A DNA stretch of 64,000 nt from Pseudisothecium myosuroides (lineage: Eukaryota > Streptophyta > Bryopsida > Hypnales > Lembophyllaceae). The notes under the pieces are model-generated. The model ran no database searches. It was given only the letters and a program-made list of their open reading frames with translations, and was not told the DNA's origin. Where the stretch lies: the NCBI GenBank assembly GCA_951799445.1, contig OX637292.1, forward strand, positions 3,971,296-4,035,295. The letters are read 5' to 3'. The position numbers and the translations under genes were made by a program. Each line of letters starts with the position of its first letter. The first letter of the stretch is position 1. Positions 60,765-64,000 of the stretch are shown here, piece by piece.

Positions 60765-63397
60765 CATAATTAGATTTGAATTTTGGGTTACTTTTGGTTT
60801 GACAATTAGAAAAAGATACTCCTGAAATGTAGCTTCTTTCTTCTCACATAGAGGTGAAAGTATCATGAAAGTTAGTGAGGGTTACATGGCAATTTCAATT
60901 CTAGAAATTCAATCATGCTTCTGATGCAATATGGATTTTCAGTTTAGCTCTAGTAAATCTAGAAACATTGTGGAACACAAAAAATGTCCAATTTACAGAA
61001 CGTTCAATAGTGTGCATTATCAGTGACTCGACGCTATAATAGACGGTATGGAATATTCTATATCCAATAGTACTTCATCAATAGCGAATGGACATGTAGA
61101 GACTCAATGTAACAAACAGGGTACATGAAAGAGGCATGGAGGTTGTTGGATTTGGAATATTCTATACCATCTACTCTAGAACCAAGACACTAACAATGCA
61201 TGCTGCTAAATGCCTATGGTACCTTTCAAGAGATTTTAGAAACATATAATCCACCTATTCATCTAAAAATTTGATATTTTGGGGCTAATTACCTAGGTAA
61301 AAGGGCCATATCCTTGTAAAGTAAACCCCATGAATTCAAATGTATACTTCACCTTTTCTTCGCTCTTGATGGGAATACACTTTCACGGATTTAAAAGACT
61401 CTAGAAGATTAAAAAAGCATCATTGTAGATTTTATCCGCTCCTCTTGGTGGTATCTGCTTGGTGGTATGCAGCTAGTCCTCCCACGATGGCCCGGCCATG
61501 CAAGCAAAGCTCACCTCCATTTTCATGCGCGGGCCAGTATTTCCAAAAACACGTGGCCGTCATTTTCATCGTGCTGGTTCCAACTCCTTTGAAACGGAAC
61601 CATAAATTTCGAGTAACAACTGAAGAACAGCACATCCAAGTTCGTCATTCATTCCTACATCTGTCCACCCCATGATTGCATGTTGCCAAAGCCTGCCGTA
61701 AAAGACACCATGCCTCCAACAAAAGGCCAACTCCAGAAAAAACAGATGGAAGATGATCTACGGTACACGAACTAAGATCTCAAGTTGACCAATTTGTCCA
61801 GAGAAAATCACGTAAAGTGGGGATGCTCGCTTGTGCTACAAGCAAGGCCGTTGTATAAACAAATACAACATTCAATGAAAGCAGCAAATTGAAGACTTGA
61901 AAACCGATATAATTGACTGCTGTCAGACCCACAGTACAACTTCCCAGTTTTCCAATCCAAGTACCTTATCATTATTCTTTCATGGTACCAATTACCAAAG
62001 GCAGATCGATAGACTGCCTGTAGAGACACACAGATAGGTAGAGGCTATTGAAAATTTTGAGAGTAAGTTTTATAATGTAACTCAAGTAATATGGAGTATG
62101 TGATAAGCAACAAGCAACTGATCAAGTATGATTTGCAGAGAATAGGTGGCTCCAGCTTCTAAGCAATAAATGCATCCATAAATCATGAAACAATTCTCCC
62201 AATTCTCCACAAATTCTGATGGTCAAATAACAATGGTGACCGAGCCCCCAAACCATTGAAATGTGCAGCAGTCCTACGAATCAGACAAAAGCTGAAAAAG
62301 TTTTTATATAAAATATACATCGAAATGGCTGGACTTGTGATGTTCTTGGAAAACATCCACTCATGAATCATGATAAGAGGACATGAAAGATGTGCAGACA
62401 ACACTGGTTGTCTTTAGTGTGAGTACACTCAACCACCAATCCAGTCAGTAAAAAAAATTAAAAACTGGAATTTAGAGGGAAATGGACAAAAGGAAAGAAA
62501 AAACAGCATCTACACACAGTGACCTCTTTAATATCACCTTTTGTAAGAACAATATCCACTGTTTTCTCCTCTTTAATGTAACCTTCCTGATGATTGCAAT
62601 TTTCAAAAAGTTCTAAGGTAGTCTGCTCTTAAAGCGATCTTCTAAGAGCTGATTGCATTTTAGGGGAAGCTAAACTCTTTGAAACAATTTTTAGTAAATT
62701 TTTGTAGGAAGAAAAATGGAATTGGCATCTAACCCAAGTTGTTTCGTAATTTTTGGACCTTTGTGGAATTAGTTATGATTTCTTGAAGTTGAAACGCATT
62801 GGTCACTAAAAGTGACGACCTCCTCAAATGTATAGAAGTAGTACATTGAAGAAAACAAAATGTACCTTTGTGTTAGTGGTTGCTTTTAGAGCACCCTACC
62901 TTACATGTATTTAGTATCTAAATTTTTGTAATTGACTACTCTCATATCAATAAGAGTTGAAATATTGAAATCATTAATCATTTACAAAGGTTCAAAATAA
63001 TTTAAAAAAAACTATATCAATAGATAGAAAAATGAAATCAGGTTTGGTATTGTTATTAATCATGAGAAATATAACGTGGAAATTACTACAATACATTGAA
63101 GTCAGATTGGTGTCAAAATAATGTAATTTTGACAATTTGGAGCTTGATCCGATTTTCTTGGGTTTCGGCATGTTGCTCTTCCTAATTTTTTGACACTTTG
63201 ATAAAATGATTTGATTTTTTCTATTCGTACATGAATGTACTCCTTTTTTTCTACATTTCCTCAAGAATAATTTTTGAATATTCAGAATTTTCAACAGTGA
63301 ACTTTTCTCAGATTTTCAGAATTATTTGTACAATTTTTCAGATTTTAGATATGCTCCAATTTTTTCCTAATTATTTACAAAACTGACCTACACCTTG
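60765..63397. other. Intergenic; one moderately GC-rich segment at 61,430-61,760
   Basis: 61,430-61,760 has GGCCCGGCC and ACGTGGCC words and open frames on both strands, but nothing I can match to a protein. The remainder is AT-rich with no support for genes. Confidence 0.35.
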
Positions 63398-63406
63398 ATT
63401 GATAAC

Positions 63407-63666
63407 GTAGGACGTTAAACCAATCTCACGAAGTGGGACAAGTTGGGATAAAATGCAAAAATTGGGGGATAAATGTAAAAAAAGAGCCCCCTATTTTGTG
63501 CCGATTTTGTCCTAGACTACACCATCCCTCACCTAATTTGGGGTCTCTCATTGCAAATATGAATTCAGAATTTGCAAAAAAAATCATGTGAGAAAAATAA
63601 AAATTTCCTGCGTTTTCCCCAAGGGTGAAATTCCAGCGTTTTCACCCAGCTGGTTTAACGTCCTCC
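63407..63666. mobile_element. Mutator-type MITE, 9-bp TSD
   Basis: Ends GTAGGACGTTAAACCA and TGGTTTAACGTCCTCC are inverses except for one base. A perfect 9-bp repeat ATTGATAAC flanks the element (63,398-63,406; 63,667-63,675). No transposase; interior related to 41,500-41,890. Confidence 0.85.
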
Positions 63667-63675
63667 ATTGATAAC

Positions 63676-64000
63676 TTCGTAAACAAGCTTTCAATTTTAA
63701 AATTGAATTTCTAAGAATTGATTAATGTCACTATTTCATGCAACTGTATGATACTCTGCCCTCTAATAATCTTTTGGTACCTAGGTTGTGATAGTAGGCT
63801 GTGACATTAAAGAGTTCGGTTCAAACTAAAGCCGAAAACATTAAAATTGGAAAAAGTTAATCTTAGACAGCAGTAAAATAATAAAATAAAAATAGAATAA
63901 AAATAGAAGGAATAAAATAAAATAGGCAACTCTACGTATATATACGCCTAGCGTCACCTACAGATCAACGTGATCTCGTAGATTTTAGTCGGACGCCAGT
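63676..64000. other. AT-rich end of window, nothing recognised
   Basis: A run of AATAAAATA-like repeats (63,875-63,925) and a short palindrome CGTATATATACG are present; no gene seen. Confidence 0.4.

Noticed and set aside
61432..61675. Open frames on both strands in a GC-richer segment
   Set aside because: No motif or splice structure supports a gene; noted only as unexplained composition.

Overview
This window is nuclear DNA of a streptophyte, most likely a land plant. Genes are split by short GT-AG introns, a chloroplast TIC62 gene is present, AAACCCTAA telo-box motifs lie near a gene start, and plant-type CACTA, PIF/Harbinger, Mutator and LINE elements fill an AT-rich background. TIC62 shows no recognisable flowering-plant FNR-binding motif, which hints at a non-seed lineage. 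That last point is inference.

Only two intact host genes are clear. The first, on the + strand at 11,047-22,379, is a TIC62-like atypical short-chain dehydrogenase with a chloroplast transit peptide. Its exons can be joined in one frame through 24 exons, ending in a very unusual C-terminal tail: a charged coiled coil followed by 3.5 copies of a 480-nt, three-exon module duplicated in tandem at about 1.2 kb spacing. The second, on the - strand at 37,681-39,409, is a complete six-exon gene for the R-SNARE YKT6 (200 residues, ending CCTIL).

The rest is mobile DNA and its debris. 1-2,530: the 3' end of an LTR retroelement, with an unrecognised charged ORF before the polypurine tract. 4,080-8,040: a decayed tyrosine-recombinase gene resembling the Crypton/KIAA1958 (DUF3504) family, interrupted by a 1.4-kb Tc1/mariner-like foldback element and a second TA-flanked MITE. 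8,097-10,100: a CACTA MITE and a diverged tandem duplication. 23,400-29,115: minisatellite and several TTAA-bounded elements. 29,146-34,009: a 4.9-kb CACTA element with a perfect 3-bp target duplication that carries intron-containing fragments of succinate-semialdehyde dehydrogenase and of a RAB2-type GTPase, i.e. a gene-capturing (Pack-CACTA) element. 34,640-36,952: more TTAA-bounded elements. 40,200-64,000: MITEs of at least five families, a large perfect-looking inverted repeat (48,945-50,024), a 1.5-kb CACTA element with a tRNA-like segment, a 5'-truncated LINE with its 12-bp target duplication, and AT-rich DNA without recognisable genes.

The most noteworthy items are the modular TIC62 tail with repeated GC-AG introns, the Crypton-like recombinase remnant, and the double-capture CACTA element. 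Coordinates of exons and elements were derived by hand from splice sites, reading phase and target-site duplications; no database search was possible.
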